In this document: one piece after another, positions 34,655 to 43,344 of the stretch
Position numbering within the stretch: position 1 is the stretch's first letter
How the letters are laid out: the number at the start of each line of letters is the position of its first letter
NCBI RefSeq assembly: GCF_000969645.2
Contig: NZ_CP014222.1
Coordinates: forward strand, 3,661,740 to 3,725,739
Source: Janthinobacterium sp. B9-8
GTDB taxonomy: Bacteria; Pseudomonadota; Gammaproteobacteria; Burkholderiales; Chitinibacteraceae
DNA: 64,000 bases
Reading direction: 5' to 3'
Position numbers and translations under genes: made by a program
The notes under the pieces: generated by a model
Told to the model about the DNA's origin: nothing
The model's database searches: none
The model's input: the letters and a program-made list of their open reading frames with translations, nothing else

Positions 34655-35128
34655 ACAAACCCAGATCTTGAACCACGGAGGACACTGAGAACACGGAGTT
34701 TCACGGAGGAAAGCAGAAAGGAAGAATCGTTCAAATAGGCGGTGAGTAGGTAAATGAACTGTATTTCAAAACCCAGCGATCTGAATTTATATCGCGGTTC
34801 ATGGCATGGGGCTTAAGAACCCCCTTAAAGCACGCCGAAGCGAGGAACAAGCGGGGCGGGGTTTCGGCGAGGATGTTTGGCGAGCGAAGCGAGTGAGTCC
34901 CGCAGCCGCCGGCTCGATTGTCCGCAGTGAGGGGCCCTCGTGCTGGCCGGGGCGGCCTTCTTTTGGTTCTTTTCTTGGCCGTTCAAGAAAAGAACGCCCC
35001 CACGGTGGCTACCGTTCCAAAATCACCGTGCCGAAGGCACTTAAATGAGATCTTTTTAGTTAGCGCACAAATAGAAAGCGGCGGGTTGCACCCGCCCTAC
35101 AAAAGCAGTCCAAAACAAAAATAAAAAC
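34655..35128. repeat. coxC-DUF2909 gap with repeats of families B, A and D
   Basis: A 474-bp gap with no gene. Family B arm at about 34661-34725 (CTTGAACCACGGAGG), full family A copy at about 34806-35062 including the hairpin at 34966-34995, and a family D inverted repeat (CGGCGGGTTGCACCCGCC) at about 35079-35101. Plus-strand frames here translate to Arg-rich repeat peptides and are rejected. Confidence 0.8.
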
Positions 35129-35320
35129 TCATGCATTGGGATGTATCCACCCCATCCCATAAGCAATCAATAACAAAATAAATAAAGCAATCGACAAACC
35201 CACCCTCAGCGTTAGAGCACGCACCACCTGTGTGGATCGCCCGCCGCGAACCAGCTGCAAGAGTGCTCGCCCAAGGGCAACAACAATAACCAAGAGCAGG
35301 ATGATGGCAACAATTTTCAT
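35129..35320 (-). CDS. Twin-transmembrane protein, DUF2909
   Basis: A 63-residue protein with two membrane helices (VAIILLLVIVVALGRALLQL and LRVGLSIALFILLLIAYGMG) joined by a short basic loop. Such proteins are found beside SURF1 genes in oxidase clusters. Its ATG (35320-35318) overlaps by two bases the ATG of SURF1 on the other strand (35319-35321), sharing CATG. Function unknown. Confidence 0.8.
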   Translation of the reverse strand: MKIVAIILLLVIVVALGRALLQLVRGGRSTQVVRALTLRVGLSIALFILLLIAYGMGWIHPNA

Positions 35321-35990
35321 GAAAAATCCTCCGTATACTCCTATCTTAGCTCAACGTCGTCGATCTGCGCTTATCTGTTTAGCAGTCTTAGTCGTAATTA
35401 CTTTTTGCATGGGCTTATGGCAGCTTGGCCGTGCACACGACAAACAAATATTGATAGCGCAACTGGCAAAACAAGAAGCACTCGCCCCCCTGCCTTGGGC
35501 CAAGGGCATACCGCCATTATTTCGCCCAATCAAACTGATTGGGCAATGGCTGCCACAGGCCGAAATCCTGCTGGATCACCGCATTGAAGCAGGCCAGATC
35601 GGCTATCACGTTATCACCCCTTTTCAGCTAAGCGATCAAAGCATTGTGCTCATCAACCGTGGCTGGTGGCCAGATACCCGCCCACCCAAAACCAGTGATA
35701 ACACCATCGTGAACGCTCAGCCTTGGCCGCGTTATATCGAGCTAGCCAATACCCAGCCAACAGGCCATATCTTTCAAAATATCAATCCGGCCCGCTTTGC
35801 CGCGTGGAGCAAGCTGCCGCAGCCTCATACCTATGCACTGATACAAGAAGGAGAGAGAGGTTTGATCGTGCAACACAGCCAACCCGCTATCCCGCCAGAA
35901 CGGCATCTTGGCTATACCGCCACATGGTGGGGAATGAGCTTAGTGGGAGTTTTTCTTTGGATTCGCTTTAAACGGGAGACAAGATTATGA
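35319..35990 (+). CDS. SURF1 family cytochrome oxidase biogenesis protein
   Basis: A 223-residue protein with an N-terminal membrane helix (SALICLAVLVVITFCMGLWQ), the SURF1 motif LGRAHDKQILIAQL, a central GQWLPQAEILLDHRI with VLINRGWWPDTRPP, and a C-terminal helix (LGYTATWWGMSLVGVFLWIR). SURF1 helps insert heme A in subunit I. Alternative in-frame ATGs at 35301 and 35304 would place the start inside the divergent gene. Overlaps the next gene by four bases. Confidence 0.9.
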   Translation: MKNPPYTPILAQRRRSALICLAVLVVITFCMGLWQLGRAHDKQILIAQLAKQEALAPLPWAKGIPPLFRPIKLIGQWLPQAEILLDHRIEAGQIGYHVITPFQLSDQSIVLINRGWWPDTRPPKTSDNTIVNAQPWPRYIELANTQPTGHIFQNINPARFAAWSKLPQPHTYALIQEGERGLIVQHSQPAIPPERHLGYTATWWGMSLVGVFLWIRFKRETRL

Positions 35991-36442
35991 AAGGACGCAC
36001 CGTACTCATCGCATGTTTTATGTTATCCCTGCTACCCGTATTAGCCGCCCAAGCCGTTTGGCAATGGTGGCGGCCCGTTGGGGGTAATAGCTTTGGCGAG
36101 CTACTCGCCACCCCGATAGCATCCCCCGGCCCTTGGCGATTAGCCGCCGCCGATGCAGCTTGCAGCGATGTGCATCGCAAGCTGCTCTTTGCCGCAGGAC
36201 AGCTAAGATTAGCGCAAGGCGAAGCCAGCCAGCGTATCGTGCGCGCCAGCTTTTGCCCCTCGGACAATACCGACATCGCCTATCTACCCAGCCACGCCCC
36301 CAATAGCGGCCTCTACCTGATCGACCCCCACGGCAATGCCGTACTGCGTTATTCCAATGAACAACTTTCTAGCGACGATGGCAGACGCAAGGCACTGAAA
36401 GAAATTGGGCAGGTTTTGAAAAACAATAAAGCGCTGGGTTAA
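35987..36442 (+). CDS. Oxidase-cluster membrane-anchored protein, unrecognised domain
   Basis: A 151-residue protein with an N-terminal membrane anchor (TVLIACFMLSLLPVLAAQAV) and a periplasmic domain. WRLAAADAACSDVHRKLLFA and GLYLIDPHGNAVLRYSNEQL resemble a thioredoxin/SCO-like fold, but only isolated cysteines are present (C-S-D-V-H in place of C-x-x-x-C). It overlaps SURF1 by four bases and precedes ctaA, so a role in oxidase assembly is likely. Similar proteins are annotated as cytochrome oxidase-associated hypothetical proteins. Confidence 0.7.
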   Translation: MKGRTVLIACFMLSLLPVLAAQAVWQWWRPVGGNSFGELLATPIASPGPWRLAAADAACSDVHRKLLFAAGQLRLAQGEASQRIVRASFCPSDNTDIAYLPSHAPNSGLYLIDPHGNAVLRYSNEQLSSDDGRRKALKEIGQVLKNNKALG

Positions 36443-36526
36443 GCCCACTCCCGTCAACTTAAATGGAATGCCACTTATAGAGCGGGCTTCACCCGCCCTA
36501 CGAAAGCACTGACTAGGAGCAACTCA

Positions 36527-37528
36527 ATGAAACCACTCCTCTGCCTTACCCTGATCTGGACTTTTTGCTTGGTGATGCTCGGTGCTTATGTACGGCTTTC
36601 TGATGCGGGTTTGGGTTGCCCGGATTGGCCGGGCTGCTACGGGCAACTGGGCGCGCCGGATGAAGCACATGAAATTGCCCGAGCGAGTGCGCAATTTGGC
36701 GGTGAAGTAGAACCTGCCAAGGGCTGGAAGGAAATGATTCACCGCTATTTTGCTGGCGGGCTGGGGTTGTTGGTGCTGGCGGCGTGCTGCTTGCTCTGGC
36801 AAAAACGCCAGCGGCTTAGCCGCCTTAGTATTCTTTTGCCGCTGGGGGTGATTATCTTTCAGGCCCTACTGGGGATGTGGACGGTCACCATGAAGCTGAT
36901 GCCGGTGATTGTTACCGCACACTTACTGGGAGGAATGGCTCTGCTGGCTCTACTCACCTGGCTGGCCGCATGCTCCTCCTTTACACCTCAGCTCCCCAAC
37001 CACCTGCGACCAATTTTAATCATTAGCCTGATTGCCATCGTGCTGCAAATTGCCTTGGGAGGCTGGGTATCGACTAATTATGCAGCACTGGCCTGCAATG
37101 GTTTTCCTAGCTGCCAAGGCAGCTTTACCGCGCCTGCAGGTTTAAGCGAAGCCATGCAGCCGATTCGCCAGCTAGGCCAGACCACCAGTGGCGAATCGCT
37201 GACAATTCATCATCTAGCGGCCATTCACTGGCTGCACCGGCTGGGTGCTTTATTACTACTGGCCTGCCTGAGTGCACTGATATGGCAGCTGCGTAAAGCC
37301 AGCCTAAGATGGGCGGGGCTGATTGCAGCGGCGCTGCTGCTGCAAATCTCACTTGGCATTGTCAATGTCTGGTTTGATTTACCCCTGCCACTAGCTGTAG
37401 CGCATAACGGTGGCGCGGCAATTTTACTGATGCTGGTGGTTGCGGCATTGGCACAGGTTTTACCAGTTCATCAGCAAGCAACAAGCAGCACCTTTGACGC
37501 TACATCCCCTAAACACTCCGGAGCTTAG
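36527..37528 (+). CDS. ctaA: Heme A synthase CtaA (COX15)
   Basis: A 333-residue membrane enzyme converting heme O to heme A. About eight helices and four His-bearing segments: EMIHRYFAGGLGLLVLAACC, VIVTAHLLGGMALLALLTWL, HWLHRLGALLLLACLSALIW and LAVAHNGGAAILLMLVVAAL. N-terminal GAYVRLSDAGLGCPDWPGCY is diagnostic, including the paired cysteines. Followed directly by ctaB. Confidence 0.95.
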   Translation: MKPLLCLTLIWTFCLVMLGAYVRLSDAGLGCPDWPGCYGQLGAPDEAHEIARASAQFGGEVEPAKGWKEMIHRYFAGGLGLLVLAACCLLWQKRQRLSRLSILLPLGVIIFQALLGMWTVTMKLMPVIVTAHLLGGMALLALLTWLAACSSFTPQLPNHLRPILIISLIAIVLQIALGGWVSTNYAALACNGFPSCQGSFTAPAGLSEAMQPIRQLGQTTSGESLTIHHLAAIHWLHRLGALLLLACLSALIWQLRKASLRWAGLIAAALLLQISLGIVNVWFDLPLPLAVAHNGGAAILLMLVVAALAQVLPVHQQATSSTFDATSPKHSGA

Positions 37529-37530
37529 CC

Positions 37531-38442
37531 ATGCGTACTCTCGCCCTTACCCGCTCCCACGCCCAGCTGACTGAGCTACTGAAACTTGGCAAGCCGCGCG
37601 TCATTGCCCTGATTGTGTTCTGTGCGGTAGTTGGCATGCTGCTGGCTACACCACAGCTGCCATCCATCGCCCTGCTTTTGGCTGCCACGGCAGGCATCGG
37701 CCTCGTAGCCAGTGGAGCGGCCGCTTTTAACTGCCTGATCGAAGTAGAGCGTGATGGCAATATGCGCCGCACTCAACAGCGCCCGCTGGTCAAAGGATCT
37801 GTAAAGCACAGCGATGCCCTGCTCTATGCCCTGATTACCACCGCAGTTGGGCTATGGCTACTAGGCGCTTTTGTAAATATGCTGACGATGTGGCTGACGC
37901 TGGCTACTTTCTTTGGCTATGCAGTGATTTACACCCGCTTACTAAAAGCCGCTACACCGCAAAATATCGTGATTGGTGGTGCGTCAGGAGCCATGCCGCC
38001 AATCCTAGGCTGGGCCGCCGTCACCGGCAGTGTGCCACCCGAAGCGATGGTGTTGTTTTTGATTATCTACACCTGGACTCCGCCGCATTTCTGGGCACTG
38101 GCAATCTACCGCCGAGATGAATACGCCAAGGCGGGCCTACCTATGTTGCCGATTACGCATGGCTTGGCATTTACCCGATTATCTATCCTGCTCTACGCCG
38201 CCATCCTCGCCGCAGTCACCGCCCTGCCGGTGGCACTAGGCATGAGTAGCTGGCTCTACGGCATTAGCGTAGCCGTACTGAACGCAGGCTTTTTATCTCG
38301 GGCGTTTAAATTATGGCAGGAAGAGGGTGAAGCGGAAGGCGATGTGATTGCGCGGGAATTATTTAAATATTCGATTAAATATTTAGCGTATTTATTTGCA
38401 GCTTTGTTGCTGGATCATTGGTTGATGGTGTTTGTGGCGTAA
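37531..38442 (+). CDS. ctaB: Protoheme IX farnesyltransferase CtaB (COX10)
   Basis: A 303-residue prenyltransferase that makes heme O from heme B and farnesyl diphosphate. The substrate site reads FNCLIEVERDGNMRRTQQRP, with Glu where many homologues have the first Asp, as seen in other betaproteobacteria. A second conserved block YTWTPPHFWALAIYRRDEYA follows, and LPMLPITHG. Two bases after ctaA. Confidence 0.96.
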   Translation: MRTLALTRSHAQLTELLKLGKPRVIALIVFCAVVGMLLATPQLPSIALLLAATAGIGLVASGAAAFNCLIEVERDGNMRRTQQRPLVKGSVKHSDALLYALITTAVGLWLLGAFVNMLTMWLTLATFFGYAVIYTRLLKAATPQNIVIGGASGAMPPILGWAAVTGSVPPEAMVLFLIIYTWTPPHFWALAIYRRDEYAKAGLPMLPITHGLAFTRLSILLYAAILAAVTALPVALGMSSWLYGISVAVLNAGFLSRAFKLWQEEGEAEGDVIARELFKYSIKYLAYLFAALLLDHWLMVFVA

Positions 38443-38489
38443 AGCGCCCTCTCCCTCTCTCCCAAAAAGGAGAGGGGAGACAACGCAAA
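38443..38489. terminator. Convergent ctaB / uppP junction with CTCTCC hairpin
   Basis: CCCTCTCCCTCTCTCCC followed by AAAAAGGAGAGGGGAG forms a short stem (CTCTCC/GGAGAG, loop CAAAAA) in the 47-bp convergent gap. There is no clear T-run. It could stop transcription from one side or be a small repeat. Confidence 0.4.
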
Positions 38490-39320
38490 CTACACCGTCC
38501 AGCTCACCATGCCACTGTAAGCAGTAGCCAATACGATCAAGCCAAAGGCAATCCGGTAATAGGCAAAGCCAACAAAGGTATGGGTAGAAACAAACTTAAT
38601 CAGCGCGCGAATGGCGATAAAGGCGAAGATAAACGAGGCAATAAAGCCCACAGCAAAGACACCGCTGTCGCCGATATCCAATTCATGGCGGTGTTTAAGC
38701 AGGCTATAAATTGAAGCCGCACCCAACGTTGGAATCCCCAAAAAGAACGAAAACTCAGTTGCCGCCTTGCGAGAAATACCAAGAAACATTCCGCCGATAA
38801 TCGTTGCGCCAGAGCGGCTGGTACCGGGAATCAACGCTAAACACTGGCAAAGCCCTACTTTCAAGGCATCTTTCAGACTTAAATCATCCACCGTTTCAAC
38901 CACGGGGGTTTTATTCAGCTGGCGTTTTTCAGCCCAAAGAATAATCAAGCCACCAATAATAAACGCCATCGCCACAGGCACAGGCTGAAATAAATGCGCC
39001 TTAATCACCTTATTAAATAAGAGGCCAAATATTGCAGCAGGAATAAAGGCAATCACGACGGCCAGCAGCAAATTACGCTCACTACCCGGCTTGCCTGCGC
39101 CCGTCAGGGTCTGAGTAATCTTAGCGCGATACTCCCAAACCACCGCCAGCATAGCTCCTAGCTGAATAAAGATTTCATAAACATCACGCTTTTCCTTGCT
39201 CATAAAATTGAGCAAATCACCGGTTAAAATCAAATGGCCCGTGCTGGAAATCGGCAAAAACTCAGTAATACCTTCAACCATGCCCATAATGAGCGACTTA
39301 AACAGCAATACGATATCCAT
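38490..39320 (-). CDS. uppP: Undecaprenyl-diphosphatase UppP (BacA)
   Basis: A 276-residue membrane phosphatase recycling undecaprenyl diphosphate for peptidoglycan synthesis. Motif 1 GMVEGITEFLPISSTGHLIL and motif 2 PGTSRSGATIIGGMFLGISR carry the catalytic Glu and Arg/Ser residues. The start at 39320 (MDIVLLFKSLIMG) fits the family; an upstream extension of 12 residues is rejected. Monocistronic. Confidence 0.96.
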   Translation of the reverse strand: MDIVLLFKSLIMGMVEGITEFLPISSTGHLILTGDLLNFMSKEKRDVYEIFIQLGAMLAVVWEYRAKITQTLTGAGKPGSERNLLLAVVIAFIPAAIFGLLFNKVIKAHLFQPVPVAMAFIIGGLIILWAEKRQLNKTPVVETVDDLSLKDALKVGLCQCLALIPGTSRSGATIIGGMFLGISRKAATEFSFFLGIPTLGAASIYSLLKHRHELDIGDSGVFAVGFIASFIFAFIAIRALIKFVSTHTFVGFAYYRIAFGLIVLATAYSGMVSWTV

Positions 39321-39508
39321 TGATAATCTGCCAATAGCCTGAAAAGAGAAACGCATTATATCTGGGCAATCTTATTTACTGATTAAGATCTGATGTTTAT
39401 TGAAGGATTTACATTGGAGCCTGTTGGGTTACGCTGTTTTCTTTGTGTTTTTTGTGTGCTCGGTATTCTCTATGTTTACAGACCTTTGGGCCCCTTTTAA
39501 ACACAAAA
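39321..39508. other. Gap between ubiT and uppP
   Basis: Contains the uppP control region and, at about 39440-39480, a weak degenerate arm of repeat family B (TTGTGTGCTCGGTATTCTC). No gene or clear terminator for ubiT is seen. Confidence 0.4.
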
Positions 39509-39934
39509 TCAAACGGGCAAATGTGCACGTAATTTGCTCGGCAGCCACGCCAGAAGCGGTTCGAAATCGGTTGCATCCATCAAGTTTTTTAGTGTGAGGC
39601 CAAGCTCGGTATCGCCCTCAATACTTAAGCGGCGCTGAAAAAACAACGTGTCAGGGTCTTCTAAGCGGCGAGCCAGCACCAGATAATCGGCAAGGCTGGC
39701 GCTAAAGGTCACGTCTGCTTCGCCGGTCCCACGCTTAAACCGGCCATTCTGAAAAGATAGCGTTAAGCCCCGGCCAATATCCAACACTTCTAAACGGATA
39801 TTGCGCCCAGCCAGCCAAGCAAAGTCTTCCTCTGGCCACAGCTTGTTTTTGACCAGATTCAAACTACTTGCCAAGGCAATGGCAAGAGGCGCTTCGGGGA
39901 GCTTTAGTAAGACAAATTGACGTAAGCGTTTCAT
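39509..39934 (-). CDS. ubiT: Ubiquinone accessory lipid carrier UbiT
   Basis: A 141-residue SCP2-domain protein. The [20 protein letters not shown] start and the C-terminal [20 protein letters not shown] match UbiT, which binds quinone precursors during oxygen-independent ubiquinone synthesis, a counterpart to UbiJ. The ATG at 39934 overlaps the ubiV stop (ATGA) and has AAAGGA suitably upstream. A start at 39940 is less well spaced. Third gene of ubiU-ubiV-ubiT. Confidence 0.88.
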   Translation of the reverse strand: MKRLRQFVLLKLPEAPLAIALASSLNLVKNKLWPEEDFAWLAGRNIRLEVLDIGRGLTLSFQNGRFKRGTGEADVTFSASLADYLVLARRLEDPDTLFFQRRLSIEGDTELGLTLKNLMDATDFEPLLAWLPSKLRAHLPV

Positions 39935-40806
39935 ACACATTCCTTTATGCCTGCTTCCCCGTGCCAATAACCATTCACAAGGCCCTGTGGATAAGCTGTT
40001 GAGAAGTCGTGGATAGCTGCGGGATAAGTACATTTCTCAGCATAGGCAGCGACTAGCTCAGCCGTACCGGTGGATTGTGGGCTGATACGCAAATAGTCGA
40101 CGCCCATCTGCGCCATTTGTGGCAACTCAGCGTAAAGCGATTGGCAGGCGGAAGACTGGGTTTGAATGCCGTTTAAGCGCAAAAACCCTTGGCCCTCACG
40201 GGTAGACATCAGCTGCCCGTCGGCATGATCTAAGCAACGGAACTCGCACGCGTCTTTGCTTAAGCCGTAATAGCGCGCGGTAAAGCAGCGAGCCGAAAAC
40301 GCCAGTGGCAAATGGCCGTGCACGAAGATTTCGGTTTCAATGGCGCCCGTTTTCTCCGCCAGAATAGCGGCGATCGTTGCTTGGCTACTTTCTAAAGAAG
40401 GCAGCCAGCGCATCGCGCCCTGAGCCACAAACCAATCCAAAGCCGCGCCGTTATAGATATTAAGATGTGGGCCTGCCACAAAGCGCATTCCCAAATCACG
40501 CGCCACCTTCACCGCGCCTAAATCATTGGCCTCAATACAAGCGCCCGCCTCGGCCAGCTTTTTCAAGCTGGAAAGATCACTGGCGGATTCCAGCAGCGCC
40601 TGGGATGAAATCACCACCTCCTTACCTGCGGCACGCAAGCTCTGCCCCACTTCCAGCCAATCTGCACTGCGCAGCTCGTGGCGGCGCGAGCACACCACCT
40701 CGCCCAGATAAATCACATCCACCGGCCAGCTTGCTGCCTCGGCATAAAAATCCAGCACCTGCTGCTTAGGCCAGTAATAAAGGATGGGGCCAAGAGAGAG
40801 TTTCAT
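39931..40806 (-). CDS. ubiV: UbiV, oxygen-independent ubiquinone hydroxylation (U32 family)
   Basis: A 291-residue U32-family protein. [20 protein letters not shown] and [20 protein letters not shown] open the protein; later cysteines occur in [20 protein letters not shown], giving the four-cysteine set that binds a 4Fe-4S cluster in UbiV. With UbiU it carries out the anaerobic hydroxylations of the quinone ring using prephenate as oxygen donor (family knowledge). Follows ubiU with a 124-bp gap that contains a family D repeat. Confidence 0.92.
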   Translation of the reverse strand: MKLSLGPILYYWPKQQVLDFYAEAASWPVDVIYLGEVVCSRRHELRSADWLEVGQSLRAAGKEVVISSQALLESASDLSSLKKLAEAGACIEANDLGAVKVARDLGMRFVAGPHLNIYNGAALDWFVAQGAMRWLPSLESSQATIAAILAEKTGAIETEIFVHGHLPLAFSARCFTARYYGLSKDACEFRCLDHADGQLMSTREGQGFLRLNGIQTQSSACQSLYAELPQMAQMGVDYLRISPQSTGTAELVAAYAEKCTYPAAIHDFSTAYPQGLVNGYWHGEAGIKECV

Positions 40807-40930
40807 TGCTATTCCTAATGGGTCTATTTTTAAAAACCCACAATTTGTACTTGTAAGGCAGGTAAACCCCGCGAAACGATATAAAAAGATACGCGGGTTA
40901 CACCCGCCCTACGCTTAAACACGAACTAAC
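40807..40930. repeat. ubiV-ubiU gap with GCGGGTTACACCCGCCCTACG repeat (family D)
   Basis: The inverted repeat GCGGGTTACACCCGC lies at about 40892-40908. This type of short element is found at intergenic sites throughout the window, here within a functionally single operon. Confidence 0.65.
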
Positions 40931-41929
40931 TCATCGCCACGGTCTGCTATATGCACCCAAGGTTTGCTGATGTCCTTCGGATACTTTATCCAGCGTGGCT
41001 TGCCATGCGGGTTTGACTGAATAACGTGGGTCGGCGGAGGCGTCGATGGCCATGCGTAAGGTCTTGGTCACTTCTGCCACATAAGACGGGCTGCGCTGGC
41101 GGCCTTCTACTTTGATGGCGGCCACGCCGATACGTATCAGCTCGGGCAAGATCGAAAGGGTATTCAGGCTGGTCGGCTCTTCCATGGCGTAATAGGTATC
41201 GCCATCAACTTCAAAGCGGCCCTTGCATAGCGTGGGGTAACCCGCTGGCTCACCTGCTTCAAAACGATCGATCAGCACACCATTTAAACGGGCATCCATA
41301 CGCTCGCCTTGTTTTTCCCAGCGCACAAAATGCGCAGGGGAACATACGCCGTGAGTGTTAGGCGATTGGCCCGTTACATAGCTGGATAAAATGCAGCGAC
41401 CTTCAGCCATCACACAGAGGCTGCCAAAACCGAATACTTCGATTTCTACCTCGGTGTTTTTAATCACGTATTCAACTTGCGGCAGAGTCAGCACGCGGGG
41501 CAATACCGCACGGCGCACGCCAAAACACTCGTGCGCTAAATTAATCGCTTCAAAATTAGTCGCCGAGCCTTGCACCGATAAATGCAAATGCAGATGAGGA
41601 TGGGTGCGGTAGGCGTATTCCAACAGCCCCAGATCGGCCAGAATCACCGTATCAGCACCCAAATCTGCCGCTTTATCGACCGAAGCGCGCCAATCGCCAA
41701 GCCGCCCTGCCTGGGCATAAGTATTAATCGCGATTAATACTTCACGGTTTTTAGCATGAGCGTAGCGCACGCCCTCGCTGAGCTGCGCATCGCTAAAATT
41801 GAGGCCCGCAAAATTTCTGGCATTGGTGGCATTTTTAAAACCGAGGTAAACCGCATCGGCCCCGTGGTCGACGGCAGTTTTTAATGCAGGCAAGCTGCCC
41901 GCTGGGCAAACAAGTTGGGGCAGGGCCAT
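40931..41929 (-). CDS. ubiU: UbiU, oxygen-independent ubiquinone hydroxylation (U32 family)
   Basis: A 332-residue U32-family protein. LVCPAGSLPALKTAVDHGAD and AVYLGFKNATNARNFAGLNF identify UbiU. Iron-sulfur ligands are expected among the cysteines in FGSLCVMAEGRCILSSYVTG, HGVCSPAHF and YPTLCKGRFEVDG. Starts at 41929 with ATG (a GTG two codons upstream is possible). First gene of the operon; the upstream region has an FNR-type promoter. Confidence 0.93.
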   Translation of the reverse strand: MALPQLVCPAGSLPALKTAVDHGADAVYLGFKNATNARNFAGLNFSDAQLSEGVRYAHAKNREVLIAINTYAQAGRLGDWRASVDKAADLGADTVILADLGLLEYAYRTHPHLHLHLSVQGSATNFEAINLAHECFGVRRAVLPRVLTLPQVEYVIKNTEVEIEVFGFGSLCVMAEGRCILSSYVTGQSPNTHGVCSPAHFVRWEKQGERMDARLNGVLIDRFEAGEPAGYPTLCKGRFEVDGDTYYAMEEPTSLNTLSILPELIRIGVAAIKVEGRQRSPSYVAEVTKTLRMAIDASADPRYSVKPAWQATLDKVSEGHQQTLGAYSRPWR

Positions 41930-42367
41930 AAGCACCCCCGAATGATAAACATAGGGGAGCTTAAAGAGAGATGGCGCAATGCTTTTTAAGCTAAATCAAA
42001 CTAAGCCCAGAATAGCGCGCAGAAAAAAGCGTGCGGCCACCAAAAAGTAGCAACGCACGCCCCAATCACCCACACACAGAGAGTCTGCTCACAAAGCCCA
42101 CACGCTTTATGACGACTTTTTAATCATAGTGCACTGCAATATATTTTGCCTTAATCGAGATCAATTTTGCAGAAATAAGCAAAATTCTCATATTAAAACA
42201 TCGAAAAACGCCATTTACTGGATTTTGTAGGCATTTGCTTCGCACTACGCACAATGCATAGTGCCATAATTCCCAATTGGCAGACATGTGACTAAGGTTC
42301 ATGCTGCAAGTTATTCCCGCTAGGGCACAAGCCCAGCAACGAAAACCAACAAACAAGGATGCTCAAA
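41930..42367. other. Divergent control region ubiU / gnd
   Basis: 438 bases without a gene. Apart from the FNR-type promoter there is a GCACTA-N11-TAGTGC inverted repeat (42242-42264) nearer gnd, which could be an operator. No clear sigma70 promoter for gnd was identified. Confidence 0.45.
42123..42164 (-). promoter_or_regulatory. FNR-type class II promoter of ubiUVT (predicted)
   Basis: On the minus strand TTGAT-CTCG-ATTAA (42151-42164) differs from the FNR consensus TTGAT-N4-ATCAA at one base. It is followed after 22 bases by TATGAT (42123-42128), a good -10 hexamer. A start site at about 42116 puts the box centre at -41.5, the exact class II activation position. The transcript would have a leader of about 187 bases before ubiU. 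Confidence 0.7.
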
Positions 42368-43279
42368 ATGCAAATTGCAATGATTGGCCTCGGTAAAATG
42401 GGCAGTAATATGACACGTCGTTTGGCCGCTGGCGGAGCCACTGTATTTGGCTTTGACGTAAGCGCCGAAACACGTACCCAGCTTGCCGCTGAACACGCCA
42501 ATATCCGCAGTTTTGACTCCGTAGCCAGCCTGATTGCAGAAATGCCAAGTCCACGCGTGGTATGGATGATGCTGCCAGCAGGTGAAATCAGCGAAACCAT
42601 GTTTGGCGAGCTGACCTCACTAATGGCACCAGGTGATTTGATTATTGATGGCGCAAACGCCATGTATAAAGATTCACAACGCCATGCAAAAGAACTGAAC
42701 GCCTTAGGCTTTAAGTTTATGGATGCAGGCGTATCAGGCGGCGTATGGGGCTTAGCTAACGGCTACACCATCATGATTGGCGGCGAAAAAGACGCATTTG
42801 CGATGGCTGAGCCTTTCGTTAAAATCTTGGCCCCGGCTTCGGATCGCGGCTGGATTCATGCAGGCCCAGCAGGTAGCGGCCACTACGTGAAGATGGTTCA
42901 CAACGGTATTGAATACGGCATGATGCAAGCTTTTGCCGAAGGCTTTGCCCTCTTGGAAGCCAAAAAAGAGCTAAATCTTGATCTGGCTGCCGTAGCTGAA
43001 ACATGGCGCCATGGCTCGGTGATCCGCTCTTGGCTGCTCGACTTAACTGCCGACACGCTGAAAAACGATACCAAGCTAGACGACATCCAACCCTTCGTTC
43101 CTGATTCAGGCGAAGGCCGCTGGACGGTACTAGAAGCCGTAGAACTAGGCGTTCCTGCGCCGGTGATTGCAGCTTCATTATTCCAGCGCTACACCACCCA
43201 AGGTAAAGGCGATTACGTCGCTAAATTGCTATCGATGATGCGCAACGCCTTTGGCGGCCATCATGTGGCAAAGAAGTAA
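42368..43279 (+). CDS. gnd: 6-phosphogluconate dehydrogenase, short (decarboxylating) form
   Basis: A 303-residue enzyme. The N-terminal Rossmann motif is MQIAMIGLGKMGSNMTRRL, followed by MDAGVSGGVWGLANGYTIMI and the catalytic GPAGSGHYVKMVHNGIEYGM with the conserved Lys. Enteric Gnd has about 468 residues; this is the short class (about 300), often NAD-preferring, as recalled for Bacillus YqeC-like and Gluconobacter enzymes. AAGGA precedes the ATG at 42368. It probably oxidises 6-phosphogluconate to ribulose 5-phosphate and CO2. Monocistronic. Confidence 0.9.
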   Translation: MQIAMIGLGKMGSNMTRRLAAGGATVFGFDVSAETRTQLAAEHANIRSFDSVASLIAEMPSPRVVWMMLPAGEISETMFGELTSLMAPGDLIIDGANAMYKDSQRHAKELNALGFKFMDAGVSGGVWGLANGYTIMIGGEKDAFAMAEPFVKILAPASDRGWIHAGPAGSGHYVKMVHNGIEYGMMQAFAEGFALLEAKKELNLDLAAVAETWRHGSVIRSWLLDLTADTLKNDTKLDDIQPFVPDSGEGRWTVLEAVELGVPAPVIAASLFQRYTTQGKGDYVAKLLSMMRNAFGGHHVAKK

Positions 43280-43288
43280 TGCACTAAG

Positions 43289-43332
43289 ATAAAAGATCTT
43301 CCCCTTATTAATTTAAGAGGGAGATCTTTTTT
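43289..43332. terminator. Bidirectional terminator between gnd and the NHL lipoprotein gene
   Basis: AAAAGATCT-TCCCCTT and AAGAGGG-AGATCTTTT form a 16-pair stem with one mismatch and one wobble pair, with an 8-base loop. A-rich and T-rich flanks suit termination from both convergent genes. Confidence 0.9.
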
Positions 43333-43344
43333 AAAAAGATAAAT

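Noticed and set aside
34806..35048. 80-codon plus-strand frame after coxC
   Set aside because: It lies entirely within a family A repeat; a similar frame in the copy near 22423 shows it is a repeat translation, not a gene.
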